Positions 1 to 7,252 of a stretch of 64,000 bases of DNA are shown here, in pieces (within the stretch, counting starts at the first letter, position 1; each line of letters begins with the position of its first letter). The stretch comes from Azospirillum sp. 412522 (lineage in GTDB: Bacteria; Pseudomonadota; Alphaproteobacteria; Azospirillales; Azospirillaceae), in assembly GCF_019805165.1 (NCBI RefSeq), contig NZ_RWIJ01000017.1, positions 62,001-126,000 on the forward strand, in the 5' to 3' direction. Made by a program: the position numbers and the translations under genes. The notes below the pieces were generated by a model. It was not told the DNA's origin, did no database searches, and worked only from the letters and a program-made list of their open reading frames with translations.

Positions 1-351
1 GATCACCTCGTGCTGGGCATAGACGGTGACGCGCTTGCCGCCGGTCAGTTCCGCCATGTCGATGTGGTGGCTGCGGCGGTCGAAGCGCAGCGTGATGCCG
101 GAATGGAAATGGGCCTCGCGCATCATGCGCTCGCCCAGCCCGATGTCGTTCATCAGGTCGACCACCCACTGCTCCAGCACGCCGGCACGGATGGTGCCCT
201 CGATCTCCTCGCGGCTGCGGTGTTCAAGGATCACCGACTCGATGCCCTGACGGTGCAGCAGGTGGGACAGGAACAGGCCGGCCGGGCCGGCGCCGACGAT
301 GGCGACCTGGGTGCGCGCGCCTTCCGCCTGACTTGATGTGGTCGGGTGCAT
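1..351 (-). CDS. pobA: 4-hydroxybenzoate 3-monooxygenase, N-terminal part (runs off the window)
   Basis: The first 117 codons of a flavoprotein hydroxylase lie on the minus strand, starting with ATG at 349-351 and open to the window edge. Residues 20-25 (GAGPAG) form the FAD-binding GxGxxG turn after a beta strand, and residues 55-61 (RAGVLEQ) match the conserved PobA segment near the flavin. The family converts 4-hydroxybenzoate to protocatechuate using NADPH and O2 in the cytoplasm, feeding the beta-ketoadipate pathway. A divergent AraC-type regulator 160 bp away is the usual pobA/pobR layout and supports the call. The C-terminal two thirds, including the substrate-binding part, is outside the window. 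Confidence 0.9.
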   Translation of the reverse strand, partial: MHPTTSSQAEGARTQVAIVGAGPAGLFLSHLLHRQGIESVILEHRSREEIEGTIRAGVLEQWVVDLMNDIGLGERMMREAHFHSGITLRFDRRSHHIDMAELTGGKRVTVYAQHEVI

Positions 352-511
352 GTCTCTTGCCCTCCTGAGGAGCAGGGGCAGGCGTGCCTTCGCAGATTGC
401 TTGGAACGCCAATAATTTGTACCAATGCTATTCTTGGAGGCGGAAGGCTTGACATGGACGAACCGGCGAAAGGCTTGTACTTTTCATCGCCAGCCCGCCG
501 GAGTCCGTACG
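352..511. promoter_or_regulatory. pobA/pobR divergent promoter region
   Basis: This 160-bp gap separates the divergent start codons of the hydroxylase and the AraC-type regulator. On the plus strand TTGACA at 449-454 is a perfect -35 hexamer, followed about 19 bp later by a weak -10 (CTTGTA, 474-479). No clear dyad operator was found by eye. The position implies that the regulator controls pobA and possibly itself from here; this is inference. Confidence 0.45.
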
Positions 512-1516
512 ATGTCCGCCCATCCCACTCATGGCGCCGAACCCATTCCCCGCTATTGGCTGTATGGCGAACCGCCGGCGGTGCCGGAACTGCGCTTCGT
601 TCATATCGAGACGATCCCGGAGCGGATGCGCTTGTACAATTGGGAGGTCCGTCCGCATCGCCACGATGGGCTGAGCCATGCCCTGCTGGTCACCGGCGGC
701 GGCGGGGTGCTGACCGTGGACGGGGTGGAGGCGGCCTTCCGCGCCCCGGCGCTGATCGTCGTGCCGGCGCAGGTGGTGCATGGCTTCCGCTTCGATCCCG
801 GCACCGACGGCCATGTCCTGACCATGTCGGAGGGGTTCCTGGCCGGCGTGCTGGCCGCCGCACCGGAGGTGGAGCTGCGCGAGGCTCCGGCCCTGCCGAT
901 GGCCTGGGATCTGGAGGCGGGATCGGACGAGGCGGCGGCGCTGGAGCGCGGCTTCGCCGACATCCGGCGGGAGTTCCGCGCCCACCACATCGGCCGGGCC
1001 AGTGCGATTTCGGCGCAGGTGCTGCTGCTGCTGGTCGCCACGGCGCGGCTGGCGGCGGACCGCCGGCGGGAAGGCGGTCGGGAAGGCGGTCGGGAAGGGC
1101 GGGGGGTGTCGTCCGACTTGCGGCTGCTCGCCCGGCTGCGGCCGATGATCGACGAGGAGTTCAGCCGGCATTGGCCGGTGGAGCGCTACGCCGCCGCGCT
1201 GGGAGTCACCGCCGGCCGGCTGAACGCCGTCTGCCGCCGGGTCACCGGCCTGTCGACGCTGCAACTGGTCCATGCCCGTCTGATGCTGGAGGCCCGGCGG
1301 TCGCTGATCTACACCAGCCATGGCATGGCGGAGATCGGCTATGCCCTGGGGTTCGAGGATCCGGCCTATTTTTCCCGCTTCTTCGCCAAGCGTGAAGGAC
1401 GGTCGCCGCAGGCTTTCCGCCGGGCGCATGCCGAAGGTTCGGCGGGAAGCGGCTTAACGGGAGGCAGCCTTGCCGGGAACGGTCTTGACCGCAGCGGGGG
1501 AGGCTCACCAGAGTAA
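512..1516 (+). CDS. pobR: AraC-family transcriptional regulator, probable PobR
   Basis: A 334-residue regulator. The N-terminal half is a cupin-like sensor (RPHRHDGLSHALL near residue 50, then glycine-rich turns). The last ~110 residues carry two AraC helix-turn-helix motifs, the second in the segment MAEIGYALGFEDPAYFSRFF. An open frame extends upstream to 425, but ATG at 512 (MSAHPTHGAEP) leaves room for the promoter and is preferred. A short in-frame 12-nt repeat around 1069-1100 gives a Gly/Arg/Glu linker between the domains. Its position divergent to pobA indicates activation of pobA by 4-hydroxybenzoate; the specificity is inferred from context. Confidence 0.8.
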   Translation: MSAHPTHGAEPIPRYWLYGEPPAVPELRFVHIETIPERMRLYNWEVRPHRHDGLSHALLVTGGGGVLTVDGVEAAFRAPALIVVPAQVVHGFRFDPGTDGHVLTMSEGFLAGVLAAAPEVELREAPALPMAWDLEAGSDEAAALERGFADIRREFRAHHIGRASAISAQVLLLLVATARLAADRRREGGREGGREGRGVSSDLRLLARLRPMIDEEFSRHWPVERYAAALGVTAGRLNAVCRRVTGLSTLQLVHARLMLEARRSLIYTSHGMAEIGYALGFEDPAYFSRFFAKREGRSPQAFRRAHAEGSAGSGLTGGSLAGNGLDRSGGGSPE

Positions 1517-1578
1517 CAGCCTTGCGCCCCGCAATTGGGGATGCGGAGCGGTTTGGTGTGCGGGAAAGGGTGGTGGCG

Positions 1579-2415
1579 ATGGACAGCCTGGACGTCACGA
1601 TGCGCGAACCGGTCGAGACGGTCGAACAGTCGCTGTGGCGCCGCCTGCGCGCCGACGCCGTCCGCGTGGCGGAGGAGGAAAGCGGCCTCGCCCCCTTCCT
1701 GTATGACGCGGTGCTGGCACGCGACGGCTTCGGCCCGGCGCTGGCGGCCCTGCTGGTGCGCAAGCTGGCCGACCGCGCCATGCCGGAGGACCGGCTGGCC
1801 GCGGTGGTTCGTGACGCCATGGAGTCCGACCCGGCCATCGTCGATGCCGCCGCCGCCGACCTCGCCGCCATCCTGGCCCGCGACCCGGCTGCCGACGGCT
1901 GCCTGACACCCTTCCTTTACTTCAAGGGCTTCCACGCCCTGCAATGGCACCGCGTCGCCCATTGGCTGTGGCGGGGCGGCCGCCACGACCTCGCCCATTT
2001 CCTGCAAAGCCGGGTGTCGGAAGCCTTCGCCGTCGACATCCACCCGGCGGTGCCGGTCGGACGCGGCGTGTTCATCGACCATGGCACCGGCGTGGTGATC
2101 GGCGAGACCGCGGTGATCGGCAACGACGTGTCGATCCTGCAGAACGTCACGCTGGGCGGCACCGGCAAGGAGCATGGCGACCGCCATCCCAAGGTGCGCG
2201 ACGGCGTGCTGCTGTCGGCCGGGGCCAAGGTTCTGGGAAACATCACCATCGGCGCCCATGCCAAGGTCGGTGCCGGCAGCGTCGTGCTGAAGGACGTTCC
2301 CGGCTGCGCCACGGTGGCCGGCGTGCCTGCCAAGGTCGTCGGCTGGTGCCGCGACGAGCCGGCGCCGGCGCTGACCATGGACCAGAGCCTGCAACAGGGC
2401 GATTACAGCATCTGA
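1579..2415 (+). CDS. cysE: Serine O-acetyltransferase
   Basis: A 278-residue enzyme that transfers acetyl from acetyl-CoA to L-serine, the first committed step of cysteine synthesis. An alpha-helical N-terminal domain is followed by a left-handed beta-helix of hexapeptide repeats (roughly residues 155-255). It contains the catalytic His in FIDHGTGVVIGE (His about 168) and the CoA-binding stretch LGGTGKEHGDRHPK. Length fits the family (about 270). The frame is open from 1522, but ATG at 1579 follows a purine-rich stretch (GGGAAAGGG) and gives the standard length. It stands alone, so control is unclear. Confidence 0.92.
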   Translation: MDSLDVTMREPVETVEQSLWRRLRADAVRVAEEESGLAPFLYDAVLARDGFGPALAALLVRKLADRAMPEDRLAAVVRDAMESDPAIVDAAAADLAAILARDPAADGCLTPFLYFKGFHALQWHRVAHWLWRGGRHDLAHFLQSRVSEAFAVDIHPAVPVGRGVFIDHGTGVVIGETAVIGNDVSILQNVTLGGTGKEHGDRHPKVRDGVLLSAGAKVLGNITIGAHAKVGAGSVVLKDVPGCATVAGVPAKVVGWCRDEPAPALTMDQSLQQGDYSI

Positions 2416-2484
2416 CCGCCTCGCGGCCCGAACCGGCCGTTCCTCGCACTGTCTCTCCGCTGTCACCGGAAATCCGTTTTCCGA

Positions 2485-3294
2485 GTGACTACATGGAAGA
2501 TGGGCGTGGAGCCCGGGCGGGGGCAGGGCGTGAGGGTTGTCAAGGTGCTGATGGCATTTCTGTTGACGCTGGTCCTGCTGCTGGCCGGGCCGGTCTTCCT
2601 GCTTGCCTCCGGGGCGGTGCCGACGGCCGTCGACTGGAGCCGCATCGACCGCAGCCCGGTGGGCCTCGCTCCCGATGCGGCGGCGACGCCGGAGGCGGTG
2701 GTCCAGGTCTATGCCGCCCGCGTCCTGTCCTGGCGCGGCGCCTTCGGCGTGCATCCCTGGTTCGCGGTGAAGCCGGCCGGCGCCCGCGGCTACACGGTCT
2801 ACGAGGTGATCGGCTGGCGCGCCTATCGCGGCCTGTCGGTGGTCTCCGTCAGCAACCGCGACCCCGACGGGCGCTGGTTCGGCGCCCAGCCCACCCTGCT
2901 GGCGGAGCTGCGCGGCCCCGCCGCCGCGGCCGCCATCCCCAAGATCGCCGAGGCTGCCGGCAGCTACCCCTATGCCGGCGAGTACCGGGTCTGGCCCGGC
3001 CCCAACAGCAACACCTTCGCCGCCTGGGTCGGCCGTGCCGTGCCGGAACTGCGGCTCGACCTGCCCTCCACCGCGCTGGGCAAGGATTATCTGGGCGGCG
3101 GCCTGTTCGCGCGGGCGCCGAGCGGCACCGGCTGGCAGATCAGCCTGTTCGGCGTCGCCGGCGTGCTGCTGGCGATCGAGGAGGGGCTGGAGATCAACCT
3201 GCTGGGTTTGACGATCGGCATCGATCCGCTCGACCTCGCGGTGAAGCTGCCGGGGATCGGCAGGATAGGATGGCCGGGGGCGGGCACCGGTTGA
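2485..3294 (+). CDS. DUF3750 domain protein, membrane-anchored
   Basis: A protein of up to 269 residues with one strong hydrophobic segment near the N-terminus (VLMAFLLTLVLLLAGPVFLL) that acts as a signal anchor. It is followed by a soluble, presumably periplasmic domain rich in Trp, Tyr and Gly (HPWFAVKPAG, YEVIGWRAYRG, YRVWPGPNSNTF). This pattern matches DUF3750 proteins, whose function is unknown. The start could be ATG 2485, ATG 2500 or GTG 2530; GTG 2530 would place the hydrophobic segment right at the N-terminus. It is the last clearly chromosomal gene before the tail module. Confidence 0.7.
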   Translation: MTTWKMGVEPGRGQGVRVVKVLMAFLLTLVLLLAGPVFLLASGAVPTAVDWSRIDRSPVGLAPDAAATPEAVVQVYAARVLSWRGAFGVHPWFAVKPAGARGYTVYEVIGWRAYRGLSVVSVSNRDPDGRWFGAQPTLLAELRGPAAAAAIPKIAEAAGSYPYAGEYRVWPGPNSNTFAAWVGRAVPELRLDLPSTALGKDYLGGGLFARAPSGTGWQISLFGVAGVLLAIEEGLEINLLGLTIGIDPLDLAVKLPGIGRIGWPGAGTG

Positions 3295-3466
3295 TGGACG
3301 GGAAAGGATGCGAGGGATGCGTCATGGACGGCGCCTTCGGCGGCATGGCGAGGCTGTGCGGGGCCAACGATGCCGGGGAGGGAGCCATGGTGCCGCCTGC
3401 TGCCGAAGGCGCGCCCTCAAGGCAGCGCCGCAGGGGGGCCGTTCGCGGGTGATTTCAGGATAGGTC

Positions 3467-3545
3467 TTGACGTTGGTAATTAGCGGGTGTACATAAATTC
3501 CTATCAACGCCAAATCTGCGCCTTAACGGTATCGCAGTAGGAATT
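3467..3545 (+). promoter_or_regulatory. Promoter-like element with inverted repeat upstream of the tail module
   Basis: TTGACG at 3467-3472 is a good -35 hexamer; about 19 bp downstream lies CATAAA (3492-3497), a fair -10. Overlapping and following it is an inverted repeat AATTCCTA (3496-3503) / TAGGAATT (3538-3545) with 34 bp between the arms. The arrangement could be an operator pair for the module promoter. This is a reading by eye; no start site is proven. Confidence 0.4.
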
Positions 3546-3555
3546 AGAGCATAAC

Positions 3556-3590
3556 AGACCCGCCCGGTATCCACCGTGGCGGGTTTTGTC
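3556..3590 (+). terminator. Rho-independent terminator ahead of the first tail-module gene
   Basis: A 7-bp stem ACCCGCC (3558-3564) / GGCGGGT (3578-3584) is extended inward by CGGT/ACCG (3565-3568 / 3573-3576) with one bulge and followed by TTTTG. It lies between the promoter-like element and the start codon at 3608, so it is either a leader terminator (attenuation or antitermination) or an insulator. Confidence 0.6.
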
Positions 3591-3607
3591 GTTCGGGGAT
3601 CACCGTC

Positions 3608-3898
3608 ATGGACAATCTGCCCCTACCGATCCCCAATGTCGGGGAAACTCTTACACGCATCTCCATCCTGTCCCCGGCCGCGCAGGTCGCCGCCGTCGTC
3701 ACGCTGGGCTGCATCGCAGTCGTCTGGATCTGGACGCGCCGGCCGCAGCCCGGTCCCGGAAACGAGACGTTCCAGCTCATCATCACCTCGATGACCGAGC
3801 AGGCGAAGGCGACGAACGCCTTGGCTGAGCAGGTCGAGAAGGTCGTCGAGCAGAACGCGACCATCATAGCCCGCCTGCCGGTCGCGGTGGGCGGGTGA
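3608..3898 (+). CDS. Small membrane protein of the tail module (holin- or spanin-like)
   Basis: A 96-residue protein with one transmembrane segment (about residues 27-43, VAAVVTLGCIAVVWIW), a positively charged stop (TRRPQ) and a C-terminal helix with heptad-like spacing (TEQAKATNALAEQVEKVVEQ). One-span membrane proteins with a helical tail are common in phage lysis cassettes and near tail operons. No family was recognised, so the holin/spanin reading is only a suggestion. It begins the module, directly after the leader terminator, and its stop overlaps the next start (TGATG). Confidence 0.55.
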   Translation: MDNLPLPIPNVGETLTRISILSPAAQVAAVVTLGCIAVVWIWTRRPQPGPGNETFQLIITSMTEQAKATNALAEQVEKVVEQNATIIARLPVAVGG

Positions 3899-4032
3899 TG
3901 CGCAGGCTCCGCGACATCGCGGCCGCATTCCGGGCGGCAGGACTTTCCGTTCCCGATGCCGGGCGGTTCCCGACCGTCCGGAAAGCGGGGCTGTGGACCG
4001 GCATCGGACCGCAGCTTCATGCAGGAGGATGA
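3898..4032 (+). CDS. Small 44-residue protein, translationally coupled
   Basis: ATG at 3898 overlaps the TGA of the preceding gene, and the frame closes at 4032, two bases before the next start codon. The product is basic and has no recognised domain (MRRLRDIAAAFRAAG, then a Pro/Gly-rich tail). The tight overlap on both sides and the AGGAGG for the next gene lying inside its last codons argue for a real coupled gene, though it could be only a translational bridge. Confidence 0.4.
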   Translation: MRRLRDIAAAFRAAGLSVPDAGRFPTVRKAGLWTGIGPQLHAGG

Positions 4033-4034
4033 GC

Positions 4035-4478
4035 ATGGCCAGCATCGACGCCTTCGACACGCTTCATGGCTTCATCGGTACGGCATGGCCGGATGCGGCC
4101 CCGACATTCTGCCCGCTGGCGTGGGAAAACGAGGCCTTCACGCCGCCGGCGCCATTCGACGCCCAGGATCGTCCGCAGTGCTGGGGCCGGGTGCTGGTGG
4201 GCGCCAGCCTGTGGGACCAGGACTCGATCGGCGCCGGCGATCCGGCGGAGGAGCTGTGGGAGGAGCGGGGCACCCTGACGCTGACCGTCTTCAGTCCTGC
4301 CGGCGCCGGCTCCCGGCCGAACCGGGACCTGCTGACCGCATTCGCCGGCATGGTTCGCGGACAGCGTTCGGGCAGCCTGGAGTTTCGTGGCTGCCGTTTC
4401 GACCCCACCCGCGCCAAGGACGAGTCCGGCCTCTGGTGGGGCATGACCATCATCATCGACTGGAAGAGAGGAGCCTAG
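4035..4478 (+). CDS. Putative phage tail terminator / tail completion protein
   Basis: A 147-residue protein. ATG at 4035 is six bases after a perfect AGGAGG (4023-4028), which decides this start over ATG 4029. Features are ENEAFTPPAPFDAQ near the N-terminus, a central segment rich in Leu/Thr/Val (GTLTLTVFSPAG) and a C-terminal strand (GLWWGMTIIIDWKR). Size, beta-rich look and position just before the tail tube gene are typical of tail terminator proteins that cap the tail and would normally join it to the head. The call rests mainly on position. Confidence 0.5.
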   Translation: MASIDAFDTLHGFIGTAWPDAAPTFCPLAWENEAFTPPAPFDAQDRPQCWGRVLVGASLWDQDSIGAGDPAEELWEERGTLTLTVFSPAGAGSRPNRDLLTAFAGMVRGQRSGSLEFRGCRFDPTRAKDESGLWWGMTIIIDWKRGA

Positions 4479-4482
4479 CCCC

Positions 4483-4677
4483 ATGGGCAAGCACATCGTC
4501 ACCAAGTCCTTCGTCACCGCCACCCGCCGTTTCCCGGTCGGCCGGGACGTCACCGAGCGCGACATCGATGGCGTGCTGACGCTCGCCGACCGGGTGCGTC
4601 TCGGCCATGTCGCTCTCGTCGAGGCCGCCGCCGAAGACATTGCCCAGGACGCTGCCGGCACCGTCTCGGCCGGCTGA
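4483..4677 (+). CDS. Small phage-type hypothetical protein
   Basis: A 64-residue protein starting four bases after the previous stop (MGKHIVTKSFVTATRRFPVG). It contains a short motif (DVTERDIDG) and an acidic helix. No family was recognised. Small genes are often found between tail terminator and tail tube genes. A terminator follows it. Confidence 0.5.
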   Translation: MGKHIVTKSFVTATRRFPVGRDVTERDIDGVLTLADRVRLGHVALVEAAAEDIAQDAAGTVSAG

Positions 4678-4703
4678 CCCCTCTCCCCATTCCCGCGATC
4701 CAC

Positions 4704-4730
4704 GGCCGCCCTCCGAGGCGGCTTTTCTTT
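4704..4730 (+). terminator. Rho-independent terminator before the tail tube gene
   Basis: Stem GCCGCC (4705-4710) / GGCGGC (4717-4722) with loop CTCCGA, followed by TTTTCTTTT. It lies 20 bp before the tail tube start, so readthrough or a promoter inside the hairpin region is needed for tube expression. Confidence 0.65.
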
Positions 4731-4749
4731 TGGCCGGAAGGAAGCCTCA

Positions 4750-6237
4750 ATGACCAGTTCCAATCGCGTCCGCCTGACGGGTGTCGCCGAGTCCACCTAC
4801 GGCGTCACCCCGACCAACCCGCGCATGCAGAAGCAGCGCGTCACCTCGATCGGCCTGACCAACAAGGCCGACTATGTCGACAGCGACGACATCCGCGACG
4901 ACCGCATGTCCTCCGACCCGATCATGGTCGGCCAGAGCAACGGCGGCCAGATCGGCATCGAATGGCACTATCCGGCCGACAACTGCCTCTTGTCGCGGGA
5001 GATGGAATCGGCCTTCGGCAATGTCTGGATCAACACGCCGAGCCGCGACAATGACGGTACCGCCGGCAGCGCGATCCAGTCCGTGACGGCCTCCACCCAG
5101 GTGGTCGCGGTCGCCGCCGCCGGGACCTTCGTCGCCGGACATCTGGTCTGTTTCAGCGGCTTCGGTACGGCCAACAAGGGCAAGCTGGCCAAGGTCACCG
5201 CCGGCAGCGCGACCGCCCCGGCCTTCGTCGGCGGCGGCCTGGTGGACGAGGCCGTCCCGCCCGCCACCGCGCGGATGAAGGTGGTCGGGTGCGAGGGGGC
5301 CGCCGGCGACATCCAGGCGATCGCCGACGGGCTGACCACCCAGGCGGGCGGACTCGACTTCTCCACGCTGGGTCTGATGGTCGGCCAGTGGGTCAAGGTC
5401 GGCGACGCCGGGGCGGCCTATCGCTATGCGACCGAGGGCGTCAACGGCTGGGGCCGCATCGTCGCGATCTCCGCCCGCAAGCTGACGCTGGACAACCTGC
5501 CGTCCGGCTGGGGCGCCGACGCCGGCACCGGCAAGACGATCCGGATCTTCTTCGGCGACGTCCTGAAGAACGGCGTGCAGAAGCTCGGCCTCTCCCTGGA
5601 GCGGGGCTTCATGGGGCAGGCGACGCCCACCTACATCGCCCAGACCGGCATGCGGGTGAACACGCTGGAGTTCGGCGGCCAGGCCAAGCAGAAGGCCGCC
5701 GGCTCGATCGCGTTCATGGGCCTGAAGGGCACCACCGCGCTGGTGTCCCTGGACGACACGCCCGATCCGGCGCCGGACTGCGCGCTCTTCCCGGCGATGG
5801 CGTTCAGCGTCAATTGCGGCCGGATCGGCGAGGGCGGTTCGGCGCTCAAGAAGCCCAACTGGTCGAAGAGCGTCAAGTTCACCATCAACAACAACCTGCG
5901 CGCCATCGACGCCGCCGCCGACGGCGATGACGCGGCGCCGGCCGCCGTCGATGTCGCCGACGGTTCCTTCGACGTGTCCGTCGAGCTGGACACCTATTTC
6001 GGCAATGCGGACCTGCTGGCCAAGGTGATGGCCGGCACGCCCACCAGCGTCAACACGCGGCTGCAGAAGGGGGTCCAGGCGATGGTATGGGAAGCGCCCC
6101 GCCTGACCCCGAAGGAGGGCGACCCCAACGTCAGCGGCAAGAACCAGGACGTGATGCTGCCGGTGAAGCTGACCGCGTCGGCGGACAGCCTGACCAATGC
6201 GCAGCTGATCGTGAACCGGCTCGAATTCTTCCGCTGA
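4750..6237 (+). CDS. Phage major tail tube protein
   Basis: A 495-residue structural protein with an AAGGAAG ribosome site just ahead of ATG 4750. The N-terminus (RVRLTGVAESTYGVTPTNP) and the segment NGGQIGIEWHYPADNCLLS resemble the large tube proteins of alphaproteobacterial siphophages (Phage_tube_2 type). The C-terminus ends in a strand (AQLIVNRLEFFR), as expected for a subunit that stacks in hexameric rings. It is long for a tube protein; residues about 100-190 look like an inserted surface domain. No sheath gene follows, so the tail would be non-contractile. Confidence 0.75.
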   Translation: MTSSNRVRLTGVAESTYGVTPTNPRMQKQRVTSIGLTNKADYVDSDDIRDDRMSSDPIMVGQSNGGQIGIEWHYPADNCLLSREMESAFGNVWINTPSRDNDGTAGSAIQSVTASTQVVAVAAAGTFVAGHLVCFSGFGTANKGKLAKVTAGSATAPAFVGGGLVDEAVPPATARMKVVGCEGAAGDIQAIADGLTTQAGGLDFSTLGLMVGQWVKVGDAGAAYRYATEGVNGWGRIVAISARKLTLDNLPSGWGADAGTGKTIRIFFGDVLKNGVQKLGLSLERGFMGQATPTYIAQTGMRVNTLEFGGQAKQKAAGSIAFMGLKGTTALVSLDDTPDPAPDCALFPAMAFSVNCGRIGEGGSALKKPNWSKSVKFTINNNLRAIDAAADGDDAAPAAVDVADGSFDVSVELDTYFGNADLLAKVMAGTPTSVNTRLQKGVQAMVWEAPRLTPKEGDPNVSGKNQDVMLPVKLTASADSLTNAQLIVNRLEFFR

Positions 6238-6381
6238 TCCGGCATCCCGCGACCAACGGGAAAGAGGCTGCCCCCGGCCCGGGGGCGGCAGGACGGCACG
6301 CGCGGGCCGCGGGCGGGCGTTTGGTCGGCGCCCGCCCATCCATCGCGCCTTTCCGACCAACCGACCGACGGGACTTTCGCC
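6238..6381 (+). other. Intergenic GC-rich palindrome after the tail tube gene
   Basis: About 145 bp without a gene. It contains a GC palindrome around 6270-6288 (GCCCCCGG followed at once by CCCGGGGGC) able to form a hairpin without a T tract. It might stabilise the abundant tube mRNA or slow transcription. Function is inferred only. Confidence 0.3.
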
Positions 6382-6807
6382 ATGAAGGATCTGCTGAACA
6401 CCTCCGCCGCCCTCGACGACCTGCTGATGGACGAGGATGTGCTGACCAACGGCCGCTGGATCCGGCCCGATCCCGACCGCGACCTGCGCATCCTGACCAA
6501 GCCGCTGGGCGACGACTACACCGACATGCAGGCCCGCCTGCAGCGCAAGGCGGCCCAGGGCTTCGGCGGCGACACCTCGCGCCTGCCGGCGGCGCAGAAG
6601 CGCCAGATCAATGCCAAGTGCCTGGTCAAGCATGCCCTGGTGAATGTCGAGAACTGTGTCATCGGCGGCCAGGAGCTGGATTTCGACGCCTTCTGCGCGC
6701 TGATCCAGGAACCGCGCGGCCAGAAGCTGCTCGGCCTCGCCTTCATCGCCGCCAACATGGCGACCGAGGCCGATGCCGACGAGCTGAGGGAAGCGGAGGG
6801 AAACTGA
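6382..6807 (+). CDS. Tail assembly chaperone (gpG-like), zero-frame product
   Basis: A 141-residue protein between the tail tube and tape measure genes, the position of lambda gpG. It is mostly helical and acidic, with no signal peptide. It ends ELREAEGN with the stop TGA directly after the heptamer GGGAAAC (6798-6804). In siphophages this protein binds the tape measure protein and guides tube assembly but is absent from the finished tail. Part of the ribosomes probably shift to the -1 frame and make the longer fusion listed next. Confidence 0.7.
   Translation: MKDLLNTSAALDDLLMDEDVLTNGRWIRPDPDRDLRILTKPLGDDYTDMQARLQRKAAQGFGGDTSRLPAAQKRQINAKCLVKHALVNVENCVIGGQELDFDAFCALIQEPRGQKLLGLAFIAANMATEADADELREAEGN
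6798..6804 (+). promoter_or_regulatory. Programmed -1 ribosomal frameshift site
   Basis: The heptamer G GGA AAC is in the correct zero-frame phase (GAG GGA AAC TGA) and matches the X XXY YYZ rule; lambda gpG/gpGT uses the closely similar GGGAAAG. A -1 slip reads GGG AAA CTG ACC and enters an open frame to 7190. A possible stimulatory stem pairs CCGCC (6808-6812) with GGCGG (about 6839-6843). Confidence 0.75.
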
Positions 6808-7190
6808 CCGCCGCGTTGCGCGACCACCTCCACGCCAAGGCGGCCGACAACGATCTGCTGGCCGATCTGGCGGAGGAGGAGCCCGACGCGGCGGCTATGG
6901 TCGCCGACCTTCTGGACGAGGGCGGCGAAGCGGTCCAGCCCCTGCCCTGGACCAGATGGGCCTGGCGCGCCTGGCACATTCTTGCCGACGACCGCCAGTG
7001 GCGGGCCGGCGGCATGGGGCCGGCCATGCCCTGCAACATCCCGTGGACGGCCGCGCGCACCTACGCCGCCGACCACGGACTCCCCCTGCCCACCCTGTTC
7101 CGCCTCCTGCGCGCCATGGACGCCGTCCATGCCGGGTGGTGGGCGGACAAGGTGAAGGCCGAACAGGCAAAGACGGACGCCGAGACCTGA
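6804..7190 (+). CDS. Tail assembly chaperone, -1 frame extension (gpT-like; DUF1799-like)
   Basis: This open frame is in the -1 phase relative to the gpG-like gene and lacks a good start of its own. The first in-frame ATG (about 6897) has only a distant purine run. Joined by the slip it gives a fusion of about 269 residues. The Trp-rich part (PWTRWAWRAWHILADDRQW, later PWTAARTYAADHGLPLP) resembles DUF1799 phage proteins found just before tape measure genes. In lambda the equivalent gpT part recruits the tube protein. Independent initiation cannot be excluded. Confidence 0.6.
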   Translation: MTAALRDHLHAKAADNDLLADLAEEEPDAAAMVADLLDEGGEAVQPLPWTRWAWRAWHILADDRQWRAGGMGPAMPCNIPWTAARTYAADHGLPLPTLFRLLRAMDAVHAGWWADKVKAEQAKTDAET

Positions 7191-7252
7191 GCGCGTCCGC
7201 AAGCCGGCGGAAACCTCCGCCCCGATCACCACACTGCGACAATGAGGCCGCC

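Larger units (their letters stand above)
3295..3607. other. Intergenic boundary between chromosome and tail module
   Basis: Just over 300 bp without a convincing gene. The first half is GC-rich and non-descript. From about 3461 the composition becomes AT-richer and holds a promoter-like pair, an 8-bp inverted repeat and a strong terminator, listed separately. No integrase, tRNA fragment or copy of the tRNA-Phe 3' end was seen here. Confidence 0.6.

Noticed and set aside
425..511. Upstream extension of the AraC-type regulator
   Set aside because: It would place the start before the TTGACA promoter element and adds 29 residues without family similarity.
3294..3452. 52-codon frame starting in the stop of the DUF3750 gene
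   Set aside because: No ribosome site beyond stop overlap, no conserved pattern, and composition like random GC-rich DNA.
6087..6803. 5' part of the long frame 6087-7190 as a separate gene start
   Set aside because: It overlaps the end of the tail tube gene and the whole gpG-like gene in another phase and encodes no coherent protein; only the part after the slippery site is meaningful.
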